From: Prevotella sp. | GTDB taxonomy: Bacteria; Bacteroidota; Bacteroidia; Bacteroidales; Dysgonomonadaceae | NCBI GenBank assembly: GCA_031271965.1 | Contig: JAISUS010000009.1 | Coordinates: 1-64,000 of the forward strand | DNA length: 64,000 nt | Direction: 5' to 3' | Shown here: positions 18,437 to 27,584 of the stretch, piece after piece | How the letters are laid out: each line of letters starts with the position of its first letter | How positions within the stretch are numbered: the stretch's first letter is position 1 | Translations under genes and position numbers: made by a program | The notes under the pieces: generated by a model | What the model saw: the letters and a program-made list of their open reading frames with translations, nothing else | Told to the model about the DNA's origin: nothing | Database searches by the model: none

Positions 18437-19984
18437 ATGAAAAGAACCGTTATCACAGGTTTGGCTCTGTTGTCGGCTTTTTACGCCTACGGGCAAAAGG
18501 CAAAACAACAACCCAATATCATCTTTATTATGAGCGATGACCATGCCGGACAAGCGATCAGCGCTTATGGTCATCCCGTTTCAAAAATGGCTCCTACACC
18601 CAATATCGATAAGATAGCCGAGAACGGAGCTATTTTTATGAATAACTACTGTTGCAACTCCATTTCCGGTCCCAGCCGTGCTGCCATACTCACAGGTAAG
18701 CACAGCCACGAGAATGGTTTTATGAAAAACAGCAATAAAGGTTTTGACGGCTCACAACAAACTCTGCCGAAAATATTACAGGCAAATGGTTATCAGACTG
18801 CAATTATCGGCAAGTGGCATCTTGTTTCCAAGCCAACAGGGTTCGATCATTGGATGATACTCAACGATCAGGGAGATTATTGTAATCCGTATTTCATTAC
18901 CGAACAGGATACGACCCGTTATATGGGCTATGTGACTGATCTGATAACAGACTTTACAAAAAGCTGGCTGGATAACAGGAATAAGGAAAAGTCTTTCTTC
19001 CTGATGATGCATCACAAAGCGGTGCATCGTAATTGGGTTCCTGCCGAACGTCATTATAGATTATATGAACATACAACGTTTCCGATGCCCGGTAATTATT
19101 TCGACGATTATGAGGGGCGTTCTGCCGCATCGCAACAAAAAATGAATATTTACAGGGATATGTACGAAGGGCACGATCTGAAGATGGTGGCCGGCATAAA
19201 CAGCGATTCTTTACTTTATGATCCGTGGCCTCATGCGTTCCTGGATACAATGACGGATGCCGAACGCAAATGTTTTATTGAAGCTTACCGGGAGCGTAAT
19301 AATGATTTCTATACCACCAAACGCACAGAAAAAGAAGTCGCCGAATGGAAATATCAGCGCTATATGCAGGACTATATGGCTACTGTCAAATCGTTGGACG
19401 AGAGTGTGGGGGATATACTCGATTATCTGAAAGAAAACGGACTTGACGAAAATACGATTGTAATATACACTTCCGATCAGGGGTTTTATCTGGGTGAACA
19501 CGGATGGTTCGACAAACGTTTCATGTACGAAGAGTCGTTCTGTATGCCTATGGTAATGTCGTATCCGGGACATATAAAAGCCGGAACGAAGGTGCAGGGT
19601 TTGACACAGAATATTGACTTTGCCCCTACCTTTTTGGATATGTGTAGCATAGAGATACCAAAAGATATGCAAGGTATATCTTTCAAGAGGCTTCTAGAAA
19701 ACGGTAAAACCCCGAAGGACTGGCGAAAGTCGTTGTATTATCATTATTATGAATTTCCCGGGTTTCATAGTGTAAGAGCTCATTATGGGGTGAAAAAGGA
19801 ACGGTATAAACTGATGTATTTTTATAAAGAAGACATATGGGAGCTTTACGACCTGAAAAAAGACCCTGCGGAAATGCATAATATATACGGTCAGAAAGGA
19901 ACTGAAAAGATAACAAAAGAATTGAAACAAGAACTACTACGTTTACAAGATGAATATAAAGTAAACGAGGAGTATCGTAAATAA
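18437..19984 (+). CDS. Family S1 sulfatase (N-acetylglucosamine-6-sulfatase-like), Ser-type
   Basis: 515 residues with a signal peptide ending YAYG-Q. The metal site starts with IMSDDHAGQA. The formylglycine motif is S77-G-P-S-R in CCNSISGPSRAAILTGK, so the catalytic residue is a serine converted by an anSME-type radical SAM enzyme. GKWHL and the second metal site YTSDQGFYLGEHGWFDKR follow. The C-terminal YYHYYEFPGFHSVRAHYG block is common in gut Bacteroidota N-acetylglucosamine-6-sulfatase-like proteins. No anSME gene was seen in this window. The alkaline phosphatase superfamily also contains phosphodiesterases, so a phosphoglycerol-removing activity cannot be excluded. Confidence 0.87.
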   Translation: MKRTVITGLALLSAFYAYGQKAKQQPNIIFIMSDDHAGQAISAYGHPVSKMAPTPNIDKIAENGAIFMNNYCCNSISGPSRAAILTGKHSHENGFMKNSNKGFDGSQQTLPKILQANGYQTAIIGKWHLVSKPTGFDHWMILNDQGDYCNPYFITEQDTTRYMGYVTDLITDFTKSWLDNRNKEKSFFLMMHHKAVHRNWVPAERHYRLYEHTTFPMPGNYFDDYEGRSAASQQKMNIYRDMYEGHDLKMVAGINSDSLLYDPWPHAFLDTMTDAERKCFIEAYRERNNDFYTTKRTEKEVAEWKYQRYMQDYMATVKSLDESVGDILDYLKENGLDENTIVIYTSDQGFYLGEHGWFDKRFMYEESFCMPMVMSYPGHIKAGTKVQGLTQNIDFAPTFLDMCSIEIPKDMQGISFKRLLENGKTPKDWRKSLYYHYYEFPGFHSVRAHYGVKKERYKLMYFYKEDIWELYDLKKDPAEMHNIYGQKGTEKITKELKQELLRLQDEYKVNEEYRK

Positions 19985-20002
19985 ACTAAACGGAAACAAA
20001 TA

Positions 20003-21724
20003 ATGAGAAAAGCATTGACATTCCTTCTTTTAATATTCTTTATTATATCCGGATACGCTCAGGATATGAGGATGGATACCTATTGTAATCCGCTTAATGT
20101 AGATTATACTTATATGATATATAACTCCCACAAGGATATTTCGTACCGTTCGGGAGCTGATCCTGCTGTTGTAGAGTTCAGGGGAGAATATTACATGTTT
20201 GTTACCCGCTCGCACGGTTATTGGCATTCTACCGACCTTCAGAACTGGGATTTTATAAAGCCTGAAACATGGTATTTCGAAGGTTCGAATGCTCCGGCTG
20301 CACATAATTACAAAGATTCTGTATTATATGTGACAGGTAATCCGTCGGGGCATATGAGTGTATTGTATACTGATAATCCCCAAAAAGGAGATTGGAAAGC
20401 AGTTCCGTCTATTATCAATAACCTGCAAGATCCTGATCTCTTTATAGATGATGACGGACAGGCTTATATGTTCTGGGGTTCGTCCAATAAATTTCCGATA
20501 AGAGGGCGCAAACTCGATAAGAATAAGCGTTTTATTGCTGATACCGAAATTGTCGAATTATTCAATCTCGATGCCGGAAAACACGGATGGGAGCGTTTCG
20601 GGGAGAATCATTCCGACACCGTATTGGGCGGATATATCGAAGGCCCTTGGCTGACAAAGCACAATGGCAAATATTATATGCAATATGCAGCTCCGGGCAC
20701 TCAGTTCAATGTGTATGGCGATGGTGTGTATATTGCCGACCATCCGTTAGGGCCTTATACTTATCAGAAGCATAATCCGGTGTCTTACAAACCCGGCGGA
20801 TATATGAACGGTGCAGGGCATGGCAGCACTGTGATTGGCCCGGGAGGTAACTACTGGCACTTTGCAACGATGGATTATTCGGTGAATATGACATGGGAAA
20901 GACGCCTTTGTATGTTCCCTACATTTTTCGATAAGGATGGCATTATGTACACTGATACCCGTTTTGGCGACTATCCGCGTTATGCGCCGTCGGTTGCTAA
21001 CAAACATGGACAGTTCAGAGGATGGATGCTCCTTTCATATAATAAGCCTGTTACAGTTTCGTCATCTCAGGGAGAATTCGATAAATCAGCCCTGACCGAT
21101 GAAATAGCAAAGACATCGTGGCTGGCGGCTAAAAATGATGATCGGCAGTGGGTTATGGTAGACTTGGAGAAACCCGCCGACATGTATGCTATACAGATAA
21201 ACTATGCAGATTACCAGTCGGATATGTATGGCAGGATTGCAGGTCTGAGGCATCGCTATACGGTAGAAGGCTCACTGGACGGAAAAAGCTGGTTTGCCAT
21301 AATAGACAAAAGTAATAGTTTCAAGGATACCCCGAATGATTATATTGAATTGGAATCACCTGTCTTCACACGTTATATCAGATATAATAATATAGAAGTA
21401 CCTACCCCTCATCTGGCCATGTCGGAAATACGGATATTTGGTTTGGGTAAAGGAAAACTTCCTTTGAAAGCAAAGGGCTTCACACTTAACAGACATAAAG
21501 ACAGGCGTGATATTACCATTTCTTGGGATAAGCAGGACAATGCGCAGGGATATAATATCCGCTGGGGAATAGCTCCCGATAAACTGTATAGCTCGTGGAT
21601 GGTATATGGAAATAACAGCTTACTTTTAAAGGCATTGAATACCGATCAGGAGTATTATTTCGCCATAGAGGTATTTAATGAGAATGGAGTGTCGGAATTG
21701 ACTAGACCGGAACAAGTTAAGTAA
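20003..21724 (+). CDS. GH43-like glycosidase with F5/8 type C (discoidin) domain
   Basis: 573 residues; signal peptide (SGYA-Q). The N-terminal five-bladed propeller carries the three acidic GH43 positions: RSGADPAVVEF (base), NNLQDPDLFIDDDGQAY (pKa modulator) and GGYIEGPWLTKHNGKYYM (acid). A discoidin/F5-8C-like carbohydrate-binding module follows at about 345-485 (VTVSSSQGEFDKSALTDE), then a short fibronectin-III-like tail. GH43 enzymes usually remove arabinofuranose, xylose or galactose side chains. It is the last gene of the locus, 18 bases after the sulfatase. Which residue it removes cannot be read from the sequence. Confidence 0.85.
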   Translation: MRKALTFLLLIFFIISGYAQDMRMDTYCNPLNVDYTYMIYNSHKDISYRSGADPAVVEFRGEYYMFVTRSHGYWHSTDLQNWDFIKPETWYFEGSNAPAAHNYKDSVLYVTGNPSGHMSVLYTDNPQKGDWKAVPSIINNLQDPDLFIDDDGQAYMFWGSSNKFPIRGRKLDKNKRFIADTEIVELFNLDAGKHGWERFGENHSDTVLGGYIEGPWLTKHNGKYYMQYAAPGTQFNVYGDGVYIADHPLGPYTYQKHNPVSYKPGGYMNGAGHGSTVIGPGGNYWHFATMDYSVNMTWERRLCMFPTFFDKDGIMYTDTRFGDYPRYAPSVANKHGQFRGWMLLSYNKPVTVSSSQGEFDKSALTDEIAKTSWLAAKNDDRQWVMVDLEKPADMYAIQINYADYQSDMYGRIAGLRHRYTVEGSLDGKSWFAIIDKSNSFKDTPNDYIELESPVFTRYIRYNNIEVPTPHLAMSEIRIFGLGKGKLPLKAKGFTLNRHKDRRDITISWDKQDNAQGYNIRWGIAPDKLYSSWMVYGNNSLLLKALNTDQEYYFAIEVFNENGVSELTRPEQVK

Positions 21725-21813
21725 ATTTATTTCCATGTATATAAGCAGGTTTTTTTTCATTTTTCTGTATAATAAGAAAAACATGCTGACATACTGTTGT
21801 CAAACCGGGATGA

Positions 21814-21821
21814 TATATTTG
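21814..21821 (+). promoter_or_regulatory. Putative -7 box for the VOC-WYL-GyrI operon
   Basis: TATATTTG matches TAnnTTTG and lies 31 bases before the VOC start codon, in the gap after the polysaccharide locus. Confidence 0.5.
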
Positions 21822-21852
21822 CATTGTAGTTAAATTTTAAAACATTAGAATT

Positions 21853-22257
21853 ATGAAAATCAAACCTTACCTGTCATTTAATGGCAATGCAGAAGAAGCG
21901 CTGAACTTTTATGCCGGAGTATTTAACGGAACTGTCGGGGAAATCTGTCGCTATGGAGAATACAAGGAAATGGAAAGTCCTGCCGAATACAAAGACAAGA
22001 TAATCCACAGTGACCTCGACTTTAATGGTTGTACTATCAGTATGGCTGATGCAATACCCGGAACAAAAACTGATTTTGGCTCTTTAGGTCATACAATTAC
22101 TGTATTTTGTGACTCGGAGCAACAACTTAAAGATATTTATGCAAAACTATCTGCGGGCGGACAAATAAAATGTGAACTTTGTCAGCCGCCTTATGCCAAA
22201 CTATATGCTGAGATTATCGATAAATTTGGCGTACTTTGGGCATTGATTATAGAATAA
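21853..22257 (+). CDS. VOC family protein, PhnB-like
   Basis: 134 residues. The vicinal-oxygen-chelate fold of PhnB/YjdN type is recognisable from KIKPYLSFNGNAEEALNFYA at the N terminus, HSDLDFNGCTISMADAIPG in the middle and DKFGVLWALI at the end. Such proteins are cytoplasmic and often of unknown substrate. It starts a three-gene operon: the WYL regulator follows after 10 bases. Confidence 0.85.
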   Translation: MKIKPYLSFNGNAEEALNFYAGVFNGTVGEICRYGEYKEMESPAEYKDKIIHSDLDFNGCTISMADAIPGTKTDFGSLGHTITVFCDSEQQLKDIYAKLSAGGQIKCELCQPPYAKLYAEIIDKFGVLWALIIE

Positions 22258-22267
22258 TATTGACAAC

Positions 22268-23209
22268 GTGAACAAAGACTTAAACCGGCTCGACCGCATA
22301 TCGGCACTGCTGGTACAGCTACAATCCCGTCCGATTGTAAAATCTTCCGAGATGGCAGAACGCTTTGGTGTGAGCCAGCGCACCATCTATCGGGATATGC
22401 GTACCCTTTCGGAAGCAGGAGTACCCATATGCGGTAATTCAGGGGTCGGTTATTCTTTGGTTGAAGGTTACAGGCTGCCTTCGCTTATGTTCACCAAAGA
22501 AGAAGCAATCGCTTTCCTCACTGCTGAAAAAATTATCGAGCAGCTCACTGATAGCCAGAACAGCAATTACTTTCGTCAGGGGATGGACAAAATCCGTGCT
22601 GCATTGCGTGCTGTGGATAAGAAATACCTCCATGATATGGATAATACCATTGCTGTGTATAAGAGTAGGAATGCAGGCGAAAGCTTACCTAATCTGATGC
22701 AGGTAATATTAAGCAGTATAAACGATAAGCTGATTGTCGAAATCGACTATACCAATGCCGATGAAAATACAAGTAAGCGGGCATTGGAAGCTGTCGGTAT
22801 TACCTATTCACATCCTCGCTGGTATCTTTCGGCTTGGTGTCACTTGCGGGAAGAATACCGCATGTTCAGGCTCGACCGCATCAGCAATATAAAGACAACG
22901 GGAAACGAACATACAAAAGTACATCCGCCTCTGGAGTCACTTCTTGGATGTGACGATCCTCGATGCTTGACAGAAGTTGTTTTACATACGAGTAAAGAAG
23001 TCGCCAGGCATTATGCCGACCGATGCTATTTTATGGGGCTGACCGGAGAGAAGGAGCTTGCAGACGGAAGAATAGAACAAACCTATATGGCCTATTCCCT
23101 TGAAGCCTTAGCTAGATGGGTATTGGCAAATGCCGATACAACAACAGTGGTTAAGCCCGTTGAAGTAAAAGATATTATTAAACAAATCATTCAAAAATTA
23201 GACTTATGA
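22268..23209 (+). CDS. YafY-type transcriptional regulator with HTH and WYL domains
   Basis: 313 residues from a GTG start. The N-terminal winged HTH (about 8-60: RLDRISALLVQLQSRPIVKS and FGVSQRTIYRDMRTLSEAGV) is of the HTH_11/DeoR-like type. The central WYL ligand-binding domain (about 145-220) contains YSHPRWYLSAWCH and FRLDRISNIK. A WCX-like C-terminal region follows. It lies between the VOC and GyrI-like genes and overlaps the latter by 4 bases (ATGA), so it probably autoregulates this operon. Confidence 0.9.
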   Translation: MNKDLNRLDRISALLVQLQSRPIVKSSEMAERFGVSQRTIYRDMRTLSEAGVPICGNSGVGYSLVEGYRLPSLMFTKEEAIAFLTAEKIIEQLTDSQNSNYFRQGMDKIRAALRAVDKKYLHDMDNTIAVYKSRNAGESLPNLMQVILSSINDKLIVEIDYTNADENTSKRALEAVGITYSHPRWYLSAWCHLREEYRMFRLDRISNIKTTGNEHTKVHPPLESLLGCDDPRCLTEVVLHTSKEVARHYADRCYFMGLTGEKELADGRIEQTYMAYSLEALARWVLANADTTTVVKPVEVKDIIKQIIQKLDL

Positions 23210-23679
23210 AAATTAACAGTACAGAAATAAAGAATCTTGAACCGGTAAAGACAATTGCAATTTCACATATCGGTGATTACTCAGGTATTTGCGAAGCTTT
23301 TGAGAAATTAGCCGTATGGGCAGGAGAAAATAACCTTTGGGCAGCCTCACCTAAAATGGCTGGGGTTTACCACAATGATCCGAGGCATACTCCGGTCGAT
23401 GAATTACGTTCGGAAGCTTGTTTGGAAGACCTTTCCGGCATCGAACCCGGAGAGGGAATGAAGCATTACACCATAAGCGGAGGCAAATATTTTGTGATGC
23501 AGGTAGAGGTAACAATGGCAGAATATAACGAGGCTTGGACACAGGTGTATACTGTCGTTAATGAAAAAGGCTATGAATGCAATACATGCGACCACTATGA
23601 GTTGTATGTGAGTTGTGCAGGTGATACTCAAGATCCCGATGCACCTTGGATAGTAGATCTGTGTATTCCAGTGAAATAA
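23206..23679 (+). CDS. GyrI-like / effector-binding domain protein
   Basis: 157 residues without an attached HTH. The N terminus (IKNLEPVKTIAISHIGDYSG) and the hydrophobic ligand pocket sequence (GGKYFVMQVEVTMAEYNEAW) match the GyrI-like small-molecule-binding domain, the same fold as the AraC C-terminal effector domain. It overlaps the WYL regulator's stop codon by 4 bases, implying translational coupling. It may bind the same ligand class that triggers the regulator. Confidence 0.82.
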   Translation: MKINSTEIKNLEPVKTIAISHIGDYSGICEAFEKLAVWAGENNLWAASPKMAGVYHNDPRHTPVDELRSEACLEDLSGIEPGEGMKHYTISGGKYFVMQVEVTMAEYNEAWTQVYTVVNEKGYECNTCDHYELYVSCAGDTQDPDAPWIVDLCIPVK

Positions 23680-23706
23680 GATTTATATATCTAATAAATA
23701 ATACAT

Positions 23707-23740
23707 GAGGGTGTGTCAAAAGATCTTCTGACACACCCTC
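23707..23740 (+). terminator. 12-bp inverted repeat after the GyrI-like gene
   Basis: Positions 23707-23718 (GAGGGTGTGTCA) pair perfectly with 23729-23740 (TGACACACCCTC). There is no long T run after it. The sequence resembles a terminator hairpin common in Bacteroidales, and it lies 28 bases after the stop codon. Confidence 0.7.
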
Positions 23741-23777
23741 CGATTATATCTATGCATGTTTATTCACATGAATAACA

Positions 23778-23785
23778 TATCTTTG
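23778..23785 (+). promoter_or_regulatory. Putative -7 box for the DUF3788 gene
   Basis: TATCTTTG matches TAnnTTTG and ends 20 bases before the start codon at 23806. Confidence 0.5.
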
Positions 23786-23805
23786 TTAATATAATTATAA
23801 CCTCT

Positions 23806-24234
23806 ATGGAAGCGCAAATGTTATTAAGAGATGCGGAAATATTCCCATCAGAAGAGATATTGAAAGATGCATTGGGCAAAACCGTTTACAGCGTATTAGA
23901 GTCCTTTATCACCTCCGTAACAAACGAAGAATATGGTTTAACTATCGAGTGGAGATACTATAACGACGGCAAAGCATGGCTGGGTAAGATTGTATATAAG
24001 AAAAAGACTGTTCTTTGGCTTTCTGTTTGGGAAGGCTTTTTCAAAACGAGCTTCTATTTTACCGAAAAGCATCTCGAAGCGATTGCCGAATTGAATATTT
24101 CCGATATGATTAAAGAAGGTTTCTGCAAAGCCAAACCTGTCGGTAAGCTAATCCCGATGGTAATTGATATAAATAAAGACGAACAATTAGATGATTTATT
24201 GACAATAGTTCGTTTTAAAAAGAGCTTAAAATAA
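23806..24234 (+). CDS. DUF3788 family protein
   Basis: 142 residues, cytoplasmic, no signal or membrane segment. It resembles DUF3788 proteins ([10 protein letters not shown] near the N terminus, [36 protein letters not shown] in the middle), a family of unknown function with a YdhG-like fold. It has its own promoter. The remnant of an acetyltransferase begins right behind its stop codon. Confidence 0.8.
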   Translation: MEAQMLLRDAEIFPSEEILKDALGKTVYSVLESFITSVTNEEYGLTIEWRYYNDGKAWLGKIVYKKKTVLWLSVWEGFFKTSFYFTEKHLEAIAELNISDMIKEGFCKAKPVGKLIPMVIDINKDEQLDDLLTIVRFKKSLK

Positions 24235-24235
24235 G

Positions 24236-24436
24236 AATAGATACGAAACGATGCTTGTCGGTACAGGAGAAACACCTTCAATATTGCGGTTTTACAAGAA
24301 TTGCGGATTTGAATACTCCCATCGGGTAAAAGACTTTTTTACTGATAATTATGACCATCCGATAATCGAAGAAGGAGTTCGGTTAGCTGATATGGTTTAT
24401 TTCAGTAAGAAATATAATTCATTTCTTCAAAAATAA
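24236..24436 (+). pseudogene. GNAT acetyltransferase remnant (C-terminal part only)
   Basis: From the ATG at 24251 the frame gives 61 residues, [20 protein letters not shown], then [20 protein letters not shown]. This is the last third of a GNAT N-acetyltransferase (about 150 residues when complete). The acetyl-CoA-binding loop and N-terminal strands are missing, and homology-like sequence begins (NRYETM) only just after the DUF3788 stop codon. It looks like a deletion scar that fused the intergenic end of one gene to the tail of another. It is unlikely to be active. Confidence 0.65.
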
Positions 24437-24563
24437 TTCAATATTCAGTTGTAAGTTTGTTTCGCCTTTTAAGACGAAGTTAAGTATTACTAATTATAAA
24501 AATCTTATTATGAGTAATTTTTTGGGCACTTGATTTAGTAATATGATTTTTATGGGTAAAGGG

Positions 24564-24591
24564 AAAAGCCTGTCGTGAGATAGGCTTTTTT
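24564..24591 (+). terminator. Rho-independent terminator
   Basis: AAAAGCCT (24564-24571) pairs with AGGCTTTT (24582-24589) around a 10-nt loop and is followed by a T run. Confidence 0.7.
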
Positions 24592-24691
24592 GATGTTATA
24601 AATTTGTTCTTTACAATAGAAAGTAAAGACACGAACGTTAAATTTTATCTCCGGGCGTAAAAAAAATGCCGGACGAACCACCTACCTCTGG

Positions 24692-24728
24692 AAATTCAAA
24701 AAAGCTTCTAAATTGGTGTATAATTTTG
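24692..24728 (+). promoter_or_regulatory. Recurrent 37-nt promoter-like element, copy 1
   Basis: AAATTC plus an A tract, then GCTTCTAAATTG, then the -7 box TAATTTTG at 24721-24728. It shares layout and most bases with elements at 28995, 30823, 36573 and 36939. It drives rightwards into a gene-free stretch that ends in a hairpin-T8. Confidence 0.6.
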
Positions 24729-24734
24729 TCTAGT

Positions 24735-24992
24735 TTCAAATAAAGTGAATGGAAAATGAAACGGATTGTTGTGCTGTATGCTGTTTATTCTTTTAGCTAA
24801 AATGTTAGTATAAAATGAGATAATTAGAATGTAGGTGATTTTTTTTGTATGTTATTAAAATGAGTCGTTTCTTAATAACGGTGATGTATTACATAATGTT
24901 AGTTAGATTGAGCGACTAACAATAGTTAGTCATATCATTCTTTAGTTGTCTTTTGGATATCTGTGGGTCGGGATGATCCGCAGATTTTTTTT
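24735..24992 (+). ncRNA. Candidate structured non-coding RNA 1
   Basis: No open frame of note lies between the promoter-like element ending at 24728 and the hairpin-T8 at 24959-24992. Within it, GACTAAC/GTTAGTC (24914-24931) form a perfect 7-bp stem with an AATA loop, and an upstream GTTAG (ending 24904) could compete for the same CTAAC. The 3' hairpin pairs ATCTGTGG with CCGCAGAT around a loop containing GATGA. The same promoter, CTAAC/GTTAG pairing and GATGA loop recur at 36.6 kb. Length and boundaries are inferred. It could also be a long leader or remnant. Confidence 0.35.
24959..24992 (+). terminator. Terminator of candidate RNA 1
   Basis: The stem ATCTGTGG (24959-24966) pairs with CCGCAGAT (24978-24985, one G-U) and is followed by eight T. 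Confidence 0.75.
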
Positions 24993-25093
24993 GCAATTAT
25001 GCTTGTGTTTACTGTAACCCGATTTCATATATTCATGCGAATCAGTAGTGGAGTCTGTTATAATATGATTCGATCTTATTCCGGTTCGGAATG

Positions 25094-26362
25094 TTAAGCG
25101 AGTAATCCTTGCATGCGGGCCAGGTAAATCGCTTCCTGTAGGTTTTGTACATTCATTTTCTGTAAAATATTCTGCCTGTGTCCGTTTACGGTGTGAATAC
25201 TAATAGATAGCTTTTCCGATATTTCCTTGCTGAGCATCCCTTCACTTGCCATTTTCAGGATTTCCAGCTCACGTTTCGATAATGGATTATTAATTGTATT
25301 TTCACGGATCGCAAATGGGGCAATCTCTCCTGTATTATTATTTATCAGTTGGAGACTAAAGGTTTGATTCGATTTCTGGTTGGGAGAAATATCCACAATA
25401 CCTATAACCACGGCCGTGCCGTCGGAACTGATCCCCAACAACCAATGCTGGCTGATTATACGTCTCCACACTCCCTTATGCAGCGCTCTAAATTCACTGA
25501 TATATTTATAATTCAGCCGGTCATTACCTGATAAGGTACTGAGATACTCTATAATCTTGTCCTGAGCTTCAGTGAAGACAGCTATATCATCCGGATGGAG
25601 ACGCCGGAGGAGATACTCCCTCGACTCTTTTACTATTGGGGATGAGGGATCATATTCCCAAAATTTGTAAAAGTCCGGAGACAAGTACAAAAGGGTGTTG
25701 TTCTTCTTTTCCACTACATAAACATTGCGATTATTCATCCTGACCATGGATTCGATAAACGGCTTGTTTTTTGCAAAAATAGTCTCTACATCCACCGTAT
25801 TATAATTATCTATATGAGGCTTAAGCTCGGTTACGGTGACACCGGTATTTTGGTTCGGCTCGAAGGATACAATCTTACCTGTTTTGAAATTGACAAGTCT
25901 GTAATTGACCGCTTGATCCAGCTCCTGATTTGGGGAAATATCCACGATCCCGAGTATGACCGGTTTGTTGTCGGAACTGATACCTAATAGCTGGCGCTGG
26001 TCAGTTACCCTGATCCAGTTACCCTTATGTAACGCCCTGAACTCAAAGATATGTTTATAATTCAGCTGCTCTTTATACGACAGATCAGACACGAAGCCGA
26101 AAAAATGGTTTTGCATATCGATCAGTACCGGCAGGTCGTCAGGATGTATATATCTGGTAATAAATTCCAATGGTTGTCTTTTCTTTAGTTCCGAAAGATC
26201 ACAGTCTATATAGTCACTGAAATTCGGCGACAAATACAAATAAGTACCCGTAGTCCGTTCTAATATCCAGACCAGACTGTTATTCACTTGTGAAAGAAGC
26301 TCAATATAAGTTCGATTCTTTTCCAGAATATCTTCCACACTTTCTGATTTGAAATCATCCAT
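25094..26362 (-). CDS. LuxR-family regulator with two PAS-like domains
   Basis: 422 residues, soluble. Two similar PAS-like halves lie in tandem, about 10-160 and 195-345. Both contain a LYLSP motif (TYLYLSPNFSDYID and TLLYLSPDFYKFWE), a HPDD block (YIHPDDLPV, RLHPDDIAVF), FRALHKG and GIVDISPNQ. The GerE/LuxR HTH at about 358-422 includes LSKRELEILKMASEG, SISIHTVNGHRQNIL and MNVQNLQEA. There is no receiver domain, so the PAS repeats presumably bind the signal. It faces the candidate RNA region convergently; its own promoter should lie at 26363-26460. Its targets are unknown. Confidence 0.88.
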   Translation of the reverse strand: MDDFKSESVEDILEKNRTYIELLSQVNNSLVWILERTTGTYLYLSPNFSDYIDCDLSELKKRQPLEFITRYIHPDDLPVLIDMQNHFFGFVSDLSYKEQLNYKHIFEFRALHKGNWIRVTDQRQLLGISSDNKPVILGIVDISPNQELDQAVNYRLVNFKTGKIVSFEPNQNTGVTVTELKPHIDNYNTVDVETIFAKNKPFIESMVRMNNRNVYVVEKKNNTLLYLSPDFYKFWEYDPSSPIVKESREYLLRRLHPDDIAVFTEAQDKIIEYLSTLSGNDRLNYKYISEFRALHKGVWRRIISQHWLLGISSDGTAVVIGIVDISPNQKSNQTFSLQLINNNTGEIAPFAIRENTINNPLSKRELEILKMASEGMLSKEISEKLSISIHTVNGHRQNILQKMNVQNLQEAIYLARMQGLLA

Positions 26363-26883
26363 ATATAAAAAACGGTGATAATTAACTATTGACGAACCAT
26401 GTTACTTATTCTACTTTTGCCACAACAAATGATGTATTATACGTAAAGTTCAAAATCAAATTATAACGGCAAATATTTTTTTAGAACAAATAATAATTAC
26501 TAATTACAAAATTATTTATATTTTTTTATGAGAAATAGTGGAATTTTATATTTATTTTGATTTTCATTCGTGAAATTGCTCTTAGTGTATAGGGTGCGAT
26601 AGTAACGGGGGTGGTATGTTTCCCAAACAGCTTAGACAAACAGATTATTTCCAGGTAAGAAATAAAAATCTTTCTTAAAAATCGGCCAAATTCGCACTAC
26701 GGATTAATTATTTCTGTAATAACGATGTATATAGGTTATTAAAATCTGTATTTCGTTCATTCAGAAAAAATATCTTCGAAAATTCTACAAAATTTGCTAT
26801 TTATATTTGTACAGTTAATATAGTTTATGCTATGCATAACTATGTATTAACTATAAGTAAAAATTTGCATAAGATAGTAAGCA
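26363..26883. other. Divergent intergenic region
   Basis: 521 bp of AT-rich sequence without an open frame. It separates the minus-strand LuxR gene from the plus-strand response regulator and must hold promoters for both. Only the rightward -7 box at 26802-26809 is clear. Confidence 0.6.
26802..26809 (+). promoter_or_regulatory. Putative -7 box for the two-component system
   Basis: TATATTTG matches TAnnTTTG and lies 74 bases before the response-regulator ATG. Confidence 0.5.
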
Positions 26884-27584
26884 ATGAAAATACTGATTAT
26901 TGAAGACGAACGGGAACTTTCCCAGAATATAAAAAATATCTGTCCTTAGACGATTATTTATGTGAACAGGCTTTTGATCTAGAAAGTGCTATGGAAAAGA
27001 TTTCTCTGTATCACTATGATTGCATTCTTTTGGATTTGAGTTTACCCGGAGGAGACGGGCTTGAAATTCTGAAAGCGCTGAAACAGTGTAATAGTGATAG
27101 TGGGGTAATTATTATCTCTGCCCGAAATTCGTTAGAGGACAAAGTTACCGGACTCAAAGTTGGTGCAGATGACTATTTGGCAAAGCCGTTTTCGCTTTCC
27201 GAATTGAGCGTCCGTATCTATGCTTTGTTAAGAAGACAGCGATTCCAGCATCAAAACATGTTGGAATCTAATAATATTGAGATTGATCTTTTATTAAAAA
27301 CAGTCACTGTAAACAATAACCAGCCTGTTAATCTTACCAAGACAGAGTACGACCTATTATTATTCCTGGTAGGAAATAAAAACAGGGTGGTCTCGAAAAA
27401 TGCGATAGCCGAACATTTATCAGGTGATATGGCAGATATGTTTGATAACCATAATTATGTATACGCCCATATCAAAAACCTGAAATCAAAATTAAATAAT
27501 GTTGGCGGAGCAAAATATATAAAGACAGTATATAAAATCGGATATAAATGGGTAGAATGCGAAGTCTCCAAAACAAGTATTTAA
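26884..27584 (+). CDS. OmpR-type response regulator, interrupted by a one-base frameshift
   Basis: From the ATG at 26884 the frame gives MKILIIEDERELSQNIKN and then stops (TAG at 26947). Adding one A to the A6 run at 26931-26936 restores a continuous receiver: QNIKKYLSLDDYLCEQAFD runs straight into the open frame from 26991. The intact part has the phospho-acceptor Asp in ILLDLSLPGGDG, the conserved Lys in YLAKPFSL and a winged-helix DNA-binding domain at about 125-225 (NLTKTEYDLLLFLVG, YIKTVYKIGYKW). It overlaps the histidine kinase start by 37 bases. The break could be a real mutation, a contingency slip or a sequencing error in the homopolymer. Confidence 0.8.

Noticed and set aside
26884-27584. 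Programmed ribosomal frameshift in the response regulator
   Set aside because: There is no slippery heptamer with downstream structure of the known kind, only an A6 run. Mutation, slippage or sequence error are simpler.
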